Assembly (NCBI GenBank): GCA_963402885.1
Contig: OY727095.1
Location: 25,363,001-25,427,000 of the forward strand
Direction of reading: 5' to 3'
Source of the DNA: Antedon bifida
Taxonomy: Eukaryota > Echinodermata > Crinoidea > Comatulida > Antedonidae
DNA length: 64,000 nucleotides
Both the position numbers and the translations under genes were made by a program. Numbering within the stretch: the stretch's first letter is position 1; each line of letters opens with the position of its first letter. The notes beneath the pieces are model-generated. The model saw only the letters and a list, made by a program, of their open reading frames with translations. It did not search any database and was not told where the DNA came from. This document shows positions 63,759-64,000 of the stretch, one piece after another.

Positions 63759-64000
63759 CATGCGCCAGTTTTATTTACTGTAGTATTTTAATCGACTTTT
63801 AAAAATTTTATATGTATATTTTGTATGGCTTTTTTATCGTATTTTATATTTTTTGTACTGTATCCATTTTATATTTGTATGTACTGTATTTTTGAAAAGG
63901 CCAACAGAGTTTCCCCATGGGGATAATAAAGTTTTAATTGAATTGAATTGAATTGAATTGAAGACTAATGATGATCAAAATTGAAGCACTTCCTGTTAAT

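Larger units (their letters stand above)
59736..63960 (+). mobile_element. Rex1-like LINE with nested Harbinger-like element
   Basis: Runs from the junction with the RTE-like fragment to a (TTGAA)n tail at about 63935-63960. Carries endonuclease and RT with one frameshift near 61578 and a 992-bp TIR element at 61778-62769. Ignoring the insert and one TTA, the flanking frames are in register. AATAAAG precedes the tail. Confidence 0.8.

Overview
This is eukaryotic (metazoan) DNA with almost no unique coding content. It is AT-rich and intron-like, and it is packed with transposable elements. I recognise one host gene: four minus-strand exons of the mitochondrial ribosome recycling factor (MRRF). 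They lie at 47476-47622, 24102-24214, 21329-21420 and 3308-3545, with consistent splice sites and phases. The gene therefore spans more than 44 kb, and nearly everything else in that span is its introns. The retroelement repertoire (Penelope-like, DIRS, Ty3-like, several LINE groups, TTAA- and TTA-flanked DNA transposons) and the many AGGCCTAG motifs suggest a marine invertebrate, perhaps an echinoderm or related deuterostome. That placement is inference only.

Layout. 1-3300: Penelope-like 3' end, LINE relic, TTAA-flanked MITE. 3308-3545: last MRRF exon. 4200-6500: LINE relics, tRNA-like SINE head. 6553-13290: Ty3-like LTR retrotransposon with 80-bp LTRs, whose leader holds a 1.6-kb foldback element with a perfect 9-bp target duplication. 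13694-14688: TIR element. 15018-20802: four head-to-tail copies of a Helentron-like element. 21329-24214: two MRRF exons around another foldback element and an inverted Helentron-like relic. 25-28.7 kb: further relics, a second foldback element with a perfect 9-bp duplication, and a very strong hairpin. 28.8-32.5 kb: Rex1-like LINE split by a pogo/Tigger-like element. 33.6-34.9 kb: broken DNA-transposon gene. 35.4-39.8 kb: near-intact CR1/L2-type LINE with 5' tandem repeats. 40362-45751: structurally complete DIRS retrotransposon. 46-47 kb: LINE relic. 47476-47622: most upstream MRRF exon seen. 48.5-49.7 kb: long-TIR element. 49.7-57 kb: nested LINEs. 58-59.7 kb: RTE-like LINE fragment. 59.7-63.96 kb: Rex1-like LINE split by a Harbinger-like element.

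The elements do not form one pathway; they are a stratified insertion record. In two cases (Tigger in a LINE, Harbinger-like element in a LINE) removing the insert plus one target copy puts the two reading frames back in register, which dates the DNA transposon after the LINE. The strongest novelty candidates are the foldback-element family (9-bp duplications, GRGT termini, arrays of short subterminal repeats), the Helentron-like tandem array dense in TGACGTCA palindromes, the LINE with monomer-like 5' repeats and a single in-frame TGA, and the DIRS element with its AGT circle-junction signature and long double-open frame.
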